Origin: Niastella vici
GTDB taxonomy: Bacteria > Bacteroidota > Bacteroidia > Chitinophagales > Chitinophagaceae
Assembly: GCF_002077945.1 (NCBI RefSeq)
Contig: NZ_LVYD01000043.1
Span: 186,001 to 250,000, forward strand
DNA: 64,000 bases
Direction of reading: 5' to 3'
The translations under genes were made by a program, and so were the position numbers. Within the stretch, counting starts at the first letter, position 1. Every line of letters begins with the position of its first letter. The notes beneath the pieces were generated by a model, which had not been told where the DNA came from, did no database searches, and saw only the letters and a list, made by a program, of their open reading frames with translations. Shown piece by piece: positions 44,447 to 53,845 of this stretch.

Positions 44447-44531
44447 GATTTTGGGATTTCGGGATTTTGAGATTTGGCAGTGAACCGAACCTGATAAGAT
44501 CCAGAAATCTATAGATCTCAAAATCAGAAAT
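44447..44531. repeat. Dispersed hairpin repeat, copy 2
   Basis: GATTTTGGGATTTCGGGATT then TTGAGATTTGG at the left and GAAATCTATAGATCTCAAAA then TCAGAAAT at the right; both ends nearly match the copy at 36917-37020 while the middle differs. It follows the regulator stop by 13 bp. A second stutter hairpin (AGGAAGTACGA/TCGTACTTCCT, 44539-44578) lies just beyond it. Confidence 0.75.
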
Positions 44532-44585
44532 AAAAGTTAGGAAGTACGAATGTCAGGTTCTTCTTACTTCGTACTTCCTGCTAAG

Positions 44586-46535
44586 CTATTGCCTTACCAA
44601 TGGCGGGTGTTGCACCGCATTCACCACCACCGGAAATTTTTCAATGGTCACATTGCTGGGGTCAAGACCAAAGTTGATTGATTCCCTTACGCTCAGGTAT
44701 TTGAGGTTGAAATAACTTTTCATTAAAAAGTTCTTCCCGAAAGCCATCGCATTCTCAAACGACAGGAAGCTTTCCATCACGAGAAAGCGCAGATCACCGA
44801 TCCTGCTTTCCTGGTAATGTTGTTCGCACCGGCTCGATACATCCACCTCACCGGTTTTCACCAGTTCCTTCACCACTTCCCTGAAAAAATAATCAATACG
44901 CGGCTCAATGCGGAAACCCAGGTTGAATTCCACAAAGTATATGTCATCTTTTACAATGGTGTCAACGTGATAGCGCATGGCATACGGTTCATCCAGTACG
45001 TTCACGTGCACAAACCAGTAGATGTCGGCCCGCTTGGGTGATCGTGACAGAATAGAATCTATGGCTGTTTTCTCCACTTTACGCGGGCTGCCCGAACTGG
45101 TAAGGTATACCAGGTTGGTAGCATACTTCGGGATCTTTTCGTCAATGCTTAACTGCTTCAGTAATGGGATATAGGTTTCAATGGCCACCATCTTCTTCAA
45201 TCCGTTGGTAATGCTGCGGCCCTTGCGCCATACGTACATGACCATAAATAAACCCGAACCTATCAACAGGGTGATCCAACCGCCTTCTTTTATCTTTTGC
45301 AGGTTGGCTGTTAAAAACGACAGCTCGATCATCAAAAATAAAGCGGTCACCAGCACTACCCATACCATGGGTACTCTTTTGGCATGTAAATAATAATTGA
45401 TCAAAATGGTGCTCATCAGCATCGTGAGCGTAACACTTAAACCGAAGGCGGCCTCCATTTTGGTACTTTCCTTAAAGTACAACACCATGCCAAGGCAACC
45501 AGCCATCAATAACCAGTTCACAAAAGGAATATAGATCTGTCCTTTTATATGTCCGGGGAACAATACCCGGTGACGCGGCCAAATATCAAGCCGTATCGCT
45601 TCATTTACCAGCGTAAAGCAACCACTGATCAGCGCCTGGCTGGCAATAATGGTGGCCAGGGTGGCAATGATCAACGTAGGCAGGTAGATGGCATCAGGGA
45701 CCGTGTGATAGAACGGGCTGATGGTATCCAGTTGCTGACCGGTATGTTGTAACAACCAGGCTGTTTGTCCGGCATAGCTCAGTACCAGCATGATCTTGAT
45801 ATAGATCCAGCTAACGCGAATGTTGTTTCTACCGCAGTGCCCCATGTCGCTGTACAGTGCTTCGGCACCGGTAGTACACAGGAAAATGCTACCCAGTAAC
45901 CAGAAACCACCGGGCACTTCTCTCAACATTTTATAGGCGTACCAGGGGTTCAATGCTTTGAACACACCGGGTTCATGGCTCACGCCCATTATTCCCAATA
46001 CACCAATAAAGGTGAACCATACCACCATCACCGGACCAAACACCTTACCGATCTTATCGGTTCCAAATTGCTGGAACGCGAATAATAAAATAAGGATCAC
46101 GATCACGATGGGCACCGTATCGATGTGCGGATTTATTTTTTGCAACCCTTCAATAGCCGAAGCCACTGAAATGGGCGGTGTAATAATACCATCGGCCATT
46201 AAGAAAGCGCCGCCGGCCATGGCGGGTATCAGCAACCACTTACCCCAAAAACGGCGGATCAGCGCATAGAGCGAAAAAATTCCACCCTCCCCTTTATTAT
46301 CGGCCTGCAGGGTAATGATCACATATTTCAATGTGGTTTGAAAAAACAGTGTCCAGAAAATGGCAGATAAAGCACCCAAAGCCACATCTTCAGTAATAAC
46401 GCGATCATGAAATACCGCGTTCAACGTATACAAAGGCGAGGTACCAATATCGCCAAACACGATACCGGTTGCAATTAAAATACCGGCTGCAGTGATCTTC
46501 TTGTGAAATATAGCCGGTGAAGTAGATGAGCTCAT
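44586..46535 (-). CDS. kup: KUP-family potassium transporter
   Basis: 649 aa. Twelve predicted spans in the first ~450 residues and a cytoplasmic C-terminal domain. Signature: IVFGDIGTSPLYTLNAVF near residue 22, KGEGGIFSLYALIRR (~80-94), GAFLMADGIITPPISV, PFVNWLLMAGCL and the Gly-rich TTGAEALYSDMGHCG. It takes up K+ by proton symport and needs no ATP, complementing the inducible Kdp pump encoded divergently next to it. It converges on the sigma54-type regulator gene. There is no sign of truncation; the length is normal for the family. Confidence 0.96.
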   Translation of the reverse strand: MSSSTSPAIFHKKITAAGILIATGIVFGDIGTSPLYTLNAVFHDRVITEDVALGALSAIFWTLFFQTTLKYVIITLQADNKGEGGIFSLYALIRRFWGKWLLIPAMAGGAFLMADGIITPPISVASAIEGLQKINPHIDTVPIVIVILILLFAFQQFGTDKIGKVFGPVMVVWFTFIGVLGIMGVSHEPGVFKALNPWYAYKMLREVPGGFWLLGSIFLCTTGAEALYSDMGHCGRNNIRVSWIYIKIMLVLSYAGQTAWLLQHTGQQLDTISPFYHTVPDAIYLPTLIIATLATIIASQALISGCFTLVNEAIRLDIWPRHRVLFPGHIKGQIYIPFVNWLLMAGCLGMVLYFKESTKMEAAFGLSVTLTMLMSTILINYYLHAKRVPMVWVVLVTALFLMIELSFLTANLQKIKEGGWITLLIGSGLFMVMYVWRKGRSITNGLKKMVAIETYIPLLKQLSIDEKIPKYATNLVYLTSSGSPRKVEKTAIDSILSRSPKRADIYWFVHVNVLDEPYAMRYHVDTIVKDDIYFVEFNLGFRIEPRIDYFFREVVKELVKTGEVDVSSRCEQHYQESRIGDLRFLVMESFLSFENAMAFGKNFLMKSYFNLKYLSVRESINFGLDPSNVTIEKFPVVVNAVQHPPLVRQ

Positions 46536-46824
46536 TTTATTATTTATTTAAAACTGATCCCCGAAAAGAGGTTGCCTTTATTAAGGCGCGAATTTATCTT
46601 TTTCGGGTTTAAAATTGGTCGGAACCGGGCCGCAATTATTACAAACCTTTCCATTTTGACATTTAACCCTGCCAAAATGAAAAGGTTGCTATTGCATAAT
46701 GGTATGAACGGATGTTAGCCATTTCCCCACATTTGATTGTTAATTAACTCTTTGTTGTATTTCTTTCCCTTTTTATTAATACCGGCATCCCGTTGGCATT
46801 TTCCAATTGACAAAACTTAAAACA

Positions 46825-46908
46825 ATGCTAACAGTCATTCTTCTCGTATCCGGACTTATTTGTTTCTGGCTTTTCAACAGATCTATTGACTTTTTTGAAA
46901 AAATATAA
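46825..46908 (+). CDS. 27-aa single-span peptide upstream of kdpF
   Basis: Starts ATG CTA ACA GTC and encodes MLTVILLVSGLICFWLFNRS then IDFFEKI: one hydrophobic span with a charged tail. It ends 4 bp before kdpF. Translation is not shown, but the composition and position match a KdpF-like small subunit. Its tail ends in EKI where KdpF has PEKF, so it could be a second, unrecognised small Kdp subunit or a leader peptide. No named family is recognised. Confidence 0.5.
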   Translation: MLTVILLVSGLICFWLFNRSIDFFEKI

Positions 46909-46912
46909 ACAT

Positions 46913-46993
46913 ATGATCAACGCATTATTCATTTTATCTATTGTGGTTTTTGGTTACCTGTTGTATGTATTAATAAAACCCGAAAAATTTTGA
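46913..46993 (+). CDS. kdpF: K+-transporting ATPase small subunit KdpF
   Basis: 26 aa single-span peptide MINALFILSIVVFGYLLYVL followed by IKPEKF. The GYLLYVLIKPEKF end matches KdpF (E. coli GYLVYALINAEAF). KdpF is a lipid-like stabiliser of the KdpFABC complex in the inner membrane. It stands 16 bp before kdpA, the standard order, and would be missed by a length filter. Confidence 0.88.
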   Translation: MINALFILSIVVFGYLLYVLIKPEKF

Positions 46994-47009
46994 CCAATCT
47001 ATTACGCAC

Positions 47010-48725
47010 ATGAATACAGAACTATTTGGTGTAGTTATAATTTTCCTTTTCTCGGTATTGCTGGCTTTTCCGTTGGGAAAATATATTGCCAGGGTCTTTA
47101 AAGGTGAACGCACCATCACCGATTTTATGAGCCCGCTTGAACGGCTGATCTTTCGCCTCGGCGGTATCAACCCGGCAGACCCTATGAACTGGAAACAGTT
47201 TTTAAAAGCCATGCTCAGCATTAACCTGCTGTGGTTTGTATATGCCTTTTTTGCCCTGATCTTCCAGGACAAATTACCTATGAACCCCGACGGTAATGCC
47301 GGGCAAACACCAGACCTGGCGTTTAACACCGCCATTAGTTTCCTGGTGAACTGTAACCTGCAACACTATTCAGGTGAATCGGGATTAACGTATTTCACCC
47401 AGTTGTTTGTTGTTACCTTTCTGCAATTTGTAAGCGCCGCAACCGGTATTGCCGCCGTGGTGGCCTTATATAATGGACTGAGAGAAAAGACTACCAACAA
47501 CCTGGGCAACTTCTGGAACCTGCTGGTAAAATCAACCACGCGCATACTGTTGCCCTTATCACTGGTGGTGGGCATTGTGCTGGCATTTAATGGTACACCG
47601 GCCAGTTATGATGGCAAGGATACCATTACCACACTACAGGGCGATACCGTGCAGGTATCACGGGGACCCGCAGCCGGCATGATCGCTATTAAGCAATTAG
47701 GAACGAATGGCGGTGGCTGGTTTGGCGCTAACTCGGCACATCCCCTGGAGAACCCCAACTATTTTACAAACATCATTGAAACCATTGCCATTATCCTTAT
47801 CCCTATTGCACTGGTATTTGCGCTTGGCTTTTATATCAATCGTAAAAAACTGGCCTATGTGATCTTTGGCGTAATGACCTTTTTGTGTGTACTGTTTATT
47901 GGCCTCAATGTATATTTTGAAACAAAGGGCAATCCTGAGATCGATAAAATGGGTATAGCCCAGCACATCGGCAATATGGAAGGTAAAGAGGTGCGCTTCG
48001 GTTCTGCTGCAACTGCCTTATGGAGTGTGGTCACCACTTCTACTTCCAATGGTTCGGTAAATGGGATGCACGACAGTCTGATGCCGCTTTCGGGTGGTGT
48101 GGTATTGCTCGATATGATGATCAATGCCCTTTATGGCGGCGTGGGTGTTGGCCTGTTAAACTACTATATTTTCATCATCATCGCGGTGTTTATTTCGGGG
48201 TTGATGGTGGGCCGAACGCCCGAATTCATGGGCCATAAGGTGGAAGCCCGCGAGGTGAAAATTGCCACGTTGGTTTGGTTATTGACCGCCTTTTTGGTAA
48301 AAGCAGGAACAGCGCTGGCTGCCTATATGGTAGCGCATCATCCCGATGTAGCGTGGGCCGTGAAACCATCAGCCTGGTTGAATAACCCAAGTTACCACGG
48401 ATTTTCAGAAATGCTGTACGAATTTACTTCGGCCAATGCCAACAACGGAAGCGGTTTTGAAGGATTGGGCGACAATAATATTTTCTGGAACGTTACTACG
48501 GGCATTGTTTTAATATTAGCCCGGTTTATACCCATCATTGGACCATTAGCTATTGTAGGTTTACTGGCCAATAAAAAATTCATTCCCGAATCGTCGGGTA
48601 CTTTACGCACAGACTCCATTACGTTCGGAGCCATGACCCTGGCAGTTATTGTGATCGTAAACGCCTTATCGTTTTTCCCTGCGTTGGCGCTGGGTCCGCT
48701 GGCAGAATATTTCTCAATAAAATAA
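47010..48725 (+). CDS. kdpA: K+-transporting ATPase subunit A
   Basis: 571 aa channel-like subunit that binds and selects K+ in the inner membrane. Ten spans are expected. The four filter-lining P-loops are visible as NCNLQHYSGE (~115), QLGTNGGGWFGANSAHP (~230), TTSTSNGSVNGMHDSL (~346) and SANANNGSGFEGLGDNN (~473). It starts 16 bp after kdpF and 12 bp before kdpB. The high-affinity pump is made when K+ is scarce. The sequence shows no anomaly. Confidence 0.97.
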   Translation: MNTELFGVVIIFLFSVLLAFPLGKYIARVFKGERTITDFMSPLERLIFRLGGINPADPMNWKQFLKAMLSINLLWFVYAFFALIFQDKLPMNPDGNAGQTPDLAFNTAISFLVNCNLQHYSGESGLTYFTQLFVVTFLQFVSAATGIAAVVALYNGLREKTTNNLGNFWNLLVKSTTRILLPLSLVVGIVLAFNGTPASYDGKDTITTLQGDTVQVSRGPAAGMIAIKQLGTNGGGWFGANSAHPLENPNYFTNIIETIAIILIPIALVFALGFYINRKKLAYVIFGVMTFLCVLFIGLNVYFETKGNPEIDKMGIAQHIGNMEGKEVRFGSAATALWSVVTTSTSNGSVNGMHDSLMPLSGGVVLLDMMINALYGGVGVGLLNYYIFIIIAVFISGLMVGRTPEFMGHKVEAREVKIATLVWLLTAFLVKAGTALAAYMVAHHPDVAWAVKPSAWLNNPSYHGFSEMLYEFTSANANNGSGFEGLGDNNIFWNVTTGIVLILARFIPIIGPLAIVGLLANKKFIPESSGTLRTDSITFGAMTLAVIVIVNALSFFPALALGPLAEYFSIK

Positions 48726-48737
48726 GCTGAACTGATC

Positions 48738-50828
48738 ATGTCAAAAAGAAAACGCGAAATAAAATTGTTTGAACCGGCGCTGGTGAATACCGCCATCAAA
48801 CAATCCTTTGTAAAACTGAGCCCCCGGTTAATGATAAAGAACCCGGTGATGTTCACCGTGGAGATCGGCACTTTTGTAATGCTGGCCGTGGTGATCTGGC
48901 AAATGACAACACACGATACTACGCAAGGCGCGGTATGGTATAATACGGTGGTATTTGCTATTCTGCTCATTACTGTATTGTTCGCCAATTTTGCCGAGGC
49001 ACTGGCCGAAGCGAGGGGTAAGGCGCAGGCAGAAAGCTTACGTAAAACAAGAGAAGAAACACCCGCTAAAAAAGTAATATCACCCGGCGACATCTTTGTA
49101 AAAGAAATAAAAGTAGTGCCTTCTTCCCAATTGCGGTTAGGCGACCGGTTTGTTTGTGAAACAAACGATGTGATACCAATGGATGGAGAAATCATAGAAG
49201 GTATTGCAACGATCGACGAATCGGCTATAACCGGGGAGTCGGCTCCAGTGATCCGCGAAGCCGGTGGCGATAAATCATCGGTGACCGGTGGTACCAAAGT
49301 GCTCAGCGATCGCATTGTGGTGCAGGTGACCACGCAACCCGGGGAAACTTTTTTAGATAAAATGATCGCCCTGGTTGAAGGTGCCAGCCGGCAGAAAACG
49401 CCTAATGAAATTGCATTGACCATTTTGCTGGCCGCATTCACGCTCATCTTCATAATCGTGTGCGTGACCCTTAAACCATTTGCAGATTATGCGAATACAC
49501 CCATCACTATTGCAGCCTTTATTTCGCTGTTCGTATGTTTGATCCCCACTACCATCGGCGGTCTGTTATCGGCCATTGGTATTGCCGGGATGGACAGGGC
49601 CCTGCGCGCAAATGTGATCTCTAAAAGCGGAAAGGCTGTTGAAACAGCAGGTGATGTGGATGTACTGTTGCTCGATAAAACAGGTACCATTACCATCGGG
49701 AACCGGAAAGCCACTAATTTTTATCCGGCTAACGGAGTGAGCGCAAACGAATTTATTGATATGGTAGTGTATGGTTCACTGGCCGATGATACGCCCGAAG
49801 GAAAATCGATCATTGAGCTGGCTTCCAAACAGGCAAACCCCACAGGGAGCCTTGATCAGTTCAGGCACCAGAAACTGGCTGTATATAAAGAGCCGCTGAG
49901 TTTTATCAAGTTTACCGCCGAAACCAGAAGCAGTGGCGTTGACCTGCCTAATGGAACCAGGATCCGGAAAGGTGCTTTTGACGCCATCCGCAACATAGCT
50001 ACAAAAGCAGGAAACACCGTACCCAAAGAAGTGGAGGAGCAGGTAAAGAAAATATCCAGCGATGGCGGTACGCCACTCGTTGTATCTGTGAACAATGAAA
50101 TAAAAGGGGTGATCGAATTGCAGGATATCATTAAACCCGGTATTCAGGAGCGGTTTGAACGATTACGTAAAATGGGCGTGAAAACGGTTATGGTTACCGG
50201 TGATAACCCATTAACGGCAAAATACATTGCCAATAAAGCCGGTGTGGATGATTTTATTGCCGAAGCAAAACCGGAAGATAAAATGAACTACATCCGCAAG
50301 GAGCAGGCTACCGGTAAGCTGGTTGCCATGATGGGCGATGGTACCAACGATGCCCCGGCACTGGCGCAGGCCGATGTGGGCGTGGCCATGAACAGCGGTA
50401 CACAGGCAGCCAAGGAAGCGGGCAACATGGTTGACCTCGACAATGACCCCACCAAACTAATTGAAGTGGTAGAGATCGGTAAACAGCTGCTGATCACAAG
50501 AGGCACCTTAACTACCTTCTCCATTGCCAATGACGTGGCTAAATATTTCGCCATTGTTCCGGCCCTGTTTATTGCCTCTATTCCGGCCCTGCAGCATTTG
50601 AATATTATGGGTTTGAAAAGCCCTGAGTCGGCTATTTTGTCGGCCATCATTTTCAACGCCATCATTATTCCCATGCTGATTCCCCTGGCATTAAAAGGTG
50701 TGGAATATAAACCCATAGGAGCCAGCGCGCTGTTGCGGCGTAACCTGTTGATCTATGGCGTAGGCGGTGTTATCGTTCCGTTCATCGGCATAAAGCTGAT
50801 CGATATGTTGCTGGCGGTATTTATGTAA
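48738..50828 (+). CDS. kdpB: K+-transporting P-type ATPase subunit B
   Basis: 696 aa ATP-hydrolysing subunit. TGES (165-168) of the actuator, the phosphorylated Asp313 in [12 protein letters not shown], the nucleotide domain KGAFDAI with [14 protein letters not shown], the hinge [14 protein letters not shown] and the [20 protein letters not shown] loop are present. It couples ATP hydrolysis to K+ movement through KdpA. The sequence is in its normal place between kdpA and kdpC. Ser in the TGES loop (inhibition site in E. coli) is conserved. Confidence 0.98.
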   Translation: MSKRKREIKLFEPALVNTAIKQSFVKLSPRLMIKNPVMFTVEIGTFVMLAVVIWQMTTHDTTQGAVWYNTVVFAILLITVLFANFAEALAEARGKAQAESLRKTREETPAKKVISPGDIFVKEIKVVPSSQLRLGDRFVCETNDVIPMDGEIIEGIATIDESAITGESAPVIREAGGDKSSVTGGTKVLSDRIVVQVTTQPGETFLDKMIALVEGASRQKTPNEIALTILLAAFTLIFIIVCVTLKPFADYANTPITIAAFISLFVCLIPTTIGGLLSAIGIAGMDRALRANVISKSGKAVETAGDVDVLLLDKTGTITIGNRKATNFYPANGVSANEFIDMVVYGSLADDTPEGKSIIELASKQANPTGSLDQFRHQKLAVYKEPLSFIKFTAETRSSGVDLPNGTRIRKGAFDAIRNIATKAGNTVPKEVEEQVKKISSDGGTPLVVSVNNEIKGVIELQDIIKPGIQERFERLRKMGVKTVMVTGDNPLTAKYIANKAGVDDFIAEAKPEDKMNYIRKEQATGKLVAMMGDGTNDAPALAQADVGVAMNSGTQAAKEAGNMVDLDNDPTKLIEVVEIGKQLLITRGTLTTFSIANDVAKYFAIVPALFIASIPALQHLNIMGLKSPESAILSAIIFNAIIIPMLIPLALKGVEYKPIGASALLRRNLLIYGVGGVIVPFIGIKLIDMLLAVFM

Positions 50829-50846
50829 TGACTAAAAATTGAAACA

Positions 50847-51407
50847 ATGAAAAATTTTTTGATCTCAATAAAACTCACGCTTATCCTTATTGTCATTTGC
50901 GCAGGCCTGTACCCCTTACTGGTTGCCGGGGTTGGCAAAATGGCGCGGGGTGGTGGTAAGGGTGAAACAGTTACTGTAAACGGAAGGGTAGTAGGTTATG
51001 CAAATGTTGGACAAAAATTCACTGAAGATAAATACTTTTGGGGCCGTCCTTCAGCAGTGGATTATAATGCTGCCGGCTCTGCCGGTTCCAACAAAGGCCC
51101 TTCCAATCCCGACTATTTGAAAACCGTACAGGACAGGATTGATACGTTTTTGGTACACAATCCCGGCGCCAGGAAAGAAGATATCCCATCTGAGATGGTA
51201 ACAGCTTCCGGTAGTGGTCTCGATCCTGATATTTCACCGGCATCGGCATACGTGCAGGTAAAACGGGTTGCCACTGTTCGCCGGTTGTCTGAAGAAAGAT
51301 TGAGATCGCTCGTTGACGCGCATATTGAAAAGCCATTGCTGGGCATGTTCGGGCCTTCGAAGGTGAATGTTTTGAAATTGAATGTAGCGTTAGATGAATT
51401 GAAGTAG
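50847..51407 (+). CDS. kdpC: K+-transporting ATPase subunit C
   Basis: 186 aa. One N-terminal span (residues 4-27, LISIKLTLILIVICAGLYPL) and a periplasmic domain: FWGRPSAVDYNAAGSAGSNK, GSGLDPDISPASAYVQVKRV and RLRSLVDAHIEKPLLGMFGP. KdpC stabilises the pump and helps assembly. GSGLDPxISPxAA is the family signature and is intact. It starts 18 bp after kdpB; the porin gene follows 72 bp downstream. Confidence 0.97.
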   Translation: MKNFLISIKLTLILIVICAGLYPLLVAGVGKMARGGGKGETVTVNGRVVGYANVGQKFTEDKYFWGRPSAVDYNAAGSAGSNKGPSNPDYLKTVQDRIDTFLVHNPGARKEDIPSEMVTASGSGLDPDISPASAYVQVKRVATVRRLSEERLRSLVDAHIEKPLLGMFGPSKVNVLKLNVALDELK

Positions 51408-51478
51408 CATTAAAGCCCTGCCACCGTTTTTAAACTTTGGTACGGCTAAAAGCAATAAGAATAACTAAAAAACAACGG

Positions 51479-52567
51479 ATGAAAAAGATCTTAACCGGTG
51501 TAGCTGTATTAATGACAGCTGCCGGTATGGCGCAGGATACTACGAAAAGCGAAAACAAAGGGCAGTTTACATTCAGCGGATATGCAGAAGCGTATTACAG
51601 TTACGATTTCGGTAAACCAAAAGACAATAACCGGCCAGGATTTATTTACAGCCATAACCGCAGCAATGAGTTCAACGTGAATCTTGCTTTTGTAAAGGGC
51701 AGCTATACTGCCGGCCGTATCAGGGCAAATATTGCATTAGGTGTAGGAACATACATGAACGCAAATTATGCTGCCGAACCGGGGGTGTTAAAGAACATTT
51801 ATGAGGCCAATGTGGGCTATAAGTTAAGCCGTACCAAAAATCTTTGGCTCGATATGGGCATCATGCCATCGCATATCGGTTTTGAAAGCGCCATCAGTAA
51901 AGATTGCTGGACGGTGACCCGAAGCGTGCTGGCCGAAAATTCGCCCTATTATGAAAGCGGCGCCAAACTCACGTACACAACGGATAATAATAAATGGCTA
52001 TTCAGCGCCATGGCGTTGAACGGCTGGCAGCGCATTCAACGGGTGGCGGGTAATTCATTGATGAGCTGGGGAACGCAGGTGCAGTTTAAACCAACAGATA
52101 ACGTATCCCTGAATTACAGCACCTTTGTAGGGACCGATAAGCCCGACAGTACAAGGCTTTGGAGATATTTTCATAACTTATATGGAATATTTCAACTCAC
52201 TAATAAACTCGGATTAACGCTTGGCTTTGATGTTGGCCAGGAACAGGCAAAAAAGGGGGAAAGCAAAATGAATACCTGGTACGCGCCCGTCGCTATTGTA
52301 CGGTATACCCCGGCCGACAAATGGGCTATTGCTTTACGCGGTGAATATTATAATGATGAACATGGCGTCATCATCAGCACCGGCACACCGAATGGATTTA
52401 AAACCTCAGGGCTATCAGCCAACGTTGATTATTTGCCGGCACAAAACATAGCCCTGCGTTTGGAAGGAAGAATGTTGAACAGCAAAGACGATATTTTTCT
52501 GAAAACTAATGAAAGCCTTACCGGCACCAATGCTGCGGTTACTTTTTCAGCAGCGGTAAGTTTTTGA
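51479..52567 (+). CDS. Outer-membrane porin in the kdp operon
   Basis: About 362 aa from the ATG at 51479, with a signal peptide (MKKILTGVAVLMTAAGMAQ). The mature chain is a beta-barrel of about 16 strands with alternating residues (GQFTFSGYAEAYYSYDFGKP, SRTKNLWLDMGIMPSHIGFE, NKLGLTLGFDVGQEQAKKGE) and ends in a C-terminal Phe (AAVSF), as outer-membrane barrels do. It resembles the porins often found after kdpC in Bacteroidota. Role: probably lets K+ across the outer membrane for the pump (inference). The frame extends upstream to a TTG at 51437, which is not used. Confidence 0.9.
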   Translation: MKKILTGVAVLMTAAGMAQDTTKSENKGQFTFSGYAEAYYSYDFGKPKDNNRPGFIYSHNRSNEFNVNLAFVKGSYTAGRIRANIALGVGTYMNANYAAEPGVLKNIYEANVGYKLSRTKNLWLDMGIMPSHIGFESAISKDCWTVTRSVLAENSPYYESGAKLTYTTDNNKWLFSAMALNGWQRIQRVAGNSLMSWGTQVQFKPTDNVSLNYSTFVGTDKPDSTRLWRYFHNLYGIFQLTNKLGLTLGFDVGQEQAKKGESKMNTWYAPVAIVRYTPADKWAIALRGEYYNDEHGVIISTGTPNGFKTSGLSANVDYLPAQNIALRLEGRMLNSKDDIFLKTNESLTGTNAAVTFSAAVSF

Positions 52568-52646
52568 AATAAGAGGTAGGAGGTAAGAAGTAAGAAAGAC
52601 AGGACTTATGATTTTTTTGTATTTTCCTATTTCCTACTTCCTACTT
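52567..52646. repeat. Purine/pyrimidine stutter hairpin
   Basis: AGAGGTAGGAGGTAAGAAGT is mirrored by the complementary TTTCCTATTTCCTACTTCCT after a short loop. Similar stutters follow the regulator gene (44539-44578). It lies between the porin and the kdpD-like gene. Confidence 0.6.
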
Positions 52647-52711
52647 CACAAACCAACGACCAGGAAATTCGGTTTAACCAATAATGCATCTTATCAGTAT
52701 TATAAAATACT

Positions 52712-53845
52712 ATGAGCATACCCAACGATAAAGACGAACAGGTTCAGCGTTTCCTCGACATGGCCAATGAGTCGGTACGGGGCAAACTCAAGATCTACAT
52801 TGGTATGAGTGCCGGTGTGGGAAAGACGTATCGCATGTTGCAGGAAGCGCATGACCTGTTGAGAAAAGGTGTGAATTTAAAGATCGGTTACATAGAAACC
52901 CATAATCGAAAAGAAACACATGCCCTGATAGAAGGCCTGCCGCTGATACCGCGGCGGCAAACCTTCTACAAAGGCAAACAGCTTGATGAGCTGGATGTAC
53001 AGGCCATTCTGTTATTGCATCCCGAAGTAGTGATCGTAGATGAACTGGCGCATAGCAATATTCCCGGCAGTAAAAATGAAAAACGCTGGCAGGATGTGGT
53101 AGACATTCTGGATGCAGGTATTGATGTGATCACTGCCGTTAATATTCAGCATATTGAAAGCATTAATGAAGATGTAAAACAAATAACGGGGGTAGAAGTA
53201 AAGGAACGGGTGCCCGACAAGCTGTTGCAAATGGCCGATGAAGTGGTGAACATCGACCTTACGGCGCAGGAGCTGATCACCCGTTTGCAGGAAGGAAAGA
53301 TCTACGACCACAATAAAGTGCAGCAGGCGCTCACGAACTTTTTTCAACCGGAGAAGATACTCCAGCTGCGCGAGCTGGCCCTCAAAGAGGTGGCAGGCCA
53401 GGTGGAACGAAAGGTAGATTACACAGTCACTAAGAACAAAGCATGGCAACACGAGCGGTTCCTGGCCTGCATTTCTTCATCCCATGAAGCGGCGCAAAAA
53501 ATTATAAGAAAAACTGGCCGCCTCGCTTCCTACTATAATGGAGAATGGTATGTATTATATGTACAAACCCCTAAGGAAGAACTCGATAAAATACCCCTGG
53601 CGGCACAACGGCATTTGATCAATAACCTGAAACTGGCCACTGAACTGGGCGCCGAAGTGATACAGGTAAAAAGCAAAAGCATTTCAAACGAGATCATTCA
53701 AACCGCCATAGAAAAGAAGATCACCACCATTTGCATAGGAAAACCGCATTTGAATTTATTTCAGGTAATTTTGCGGACAAACCTGTTCAACCAGCTGTTA
53801 AAAACCCTGTCGGAAAAGGATATTGATATTATTATATTATCGTAA
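52712..53845 (+). CDS. KdpD sensor module without kinase
   Basis: 377 aa corresponding only to the N-terminal part of KdpD: the KdpD domain (~20-235, Walker A GMSAGVGKTYRML with GVGKT at 35-39, Walker B VVIVDELAHSN, NIQHIESI) and the universal-stress-protein-like domain (~250-377, ISSSHEAAQKI and TTICIGKPHL). Four-span DUF4118, GAF and kinase domains of E. coli KdpD are absent. It ends one base inside the start of a separate kinase gene (TAATG overlap), so the two proteins most likely form a split sensor. No frameshift is needed: the two frames are both intact. Confidence 0.93.
   Translation: MSIPNDKDEQVQRFLDMANESVRGKLKIYIGMSAGVGKTYRMLQEAHDLLRKGVNLKIGYIETHNRKETHALIEGLPLIPRRQTFYKGKQLDELDVQAILLLHPEVVIVDELAHSNIPGSKNEKRWQDVVDILDAGIDVITAVNIQHIESINEDVKQITGVEVKERVPDKLLQMADEVVNIDLTAQELITRLQEGKIYDHNKVQQALTNFFQPEKILQLRELALKEVAGQVERKVDYTVTKNKAWQHERFLACISSSHEAAQKIIRKTGRLASYYNGEWYVLYVQTPKEELDKIPLAAQRHLINNLKLATELGAEVIQVKSKSISNEIIQTAIEKKITTICIGKPHLNLFQVILRTNLFNQLLKTLSEKDIDIIILS

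Noticed and set aside
46700-46912. Sigma54 (-24/-12) promoter upstream of kdp
   Set aside because: TTGGCATTTTCCAATTGAC near 46795-46815 has GG and a later TTG, but the GG-to-TG spacing is about two bases too long. No good match was found, so control by the NtrC-type regulator rests on gene neighbourhood only.
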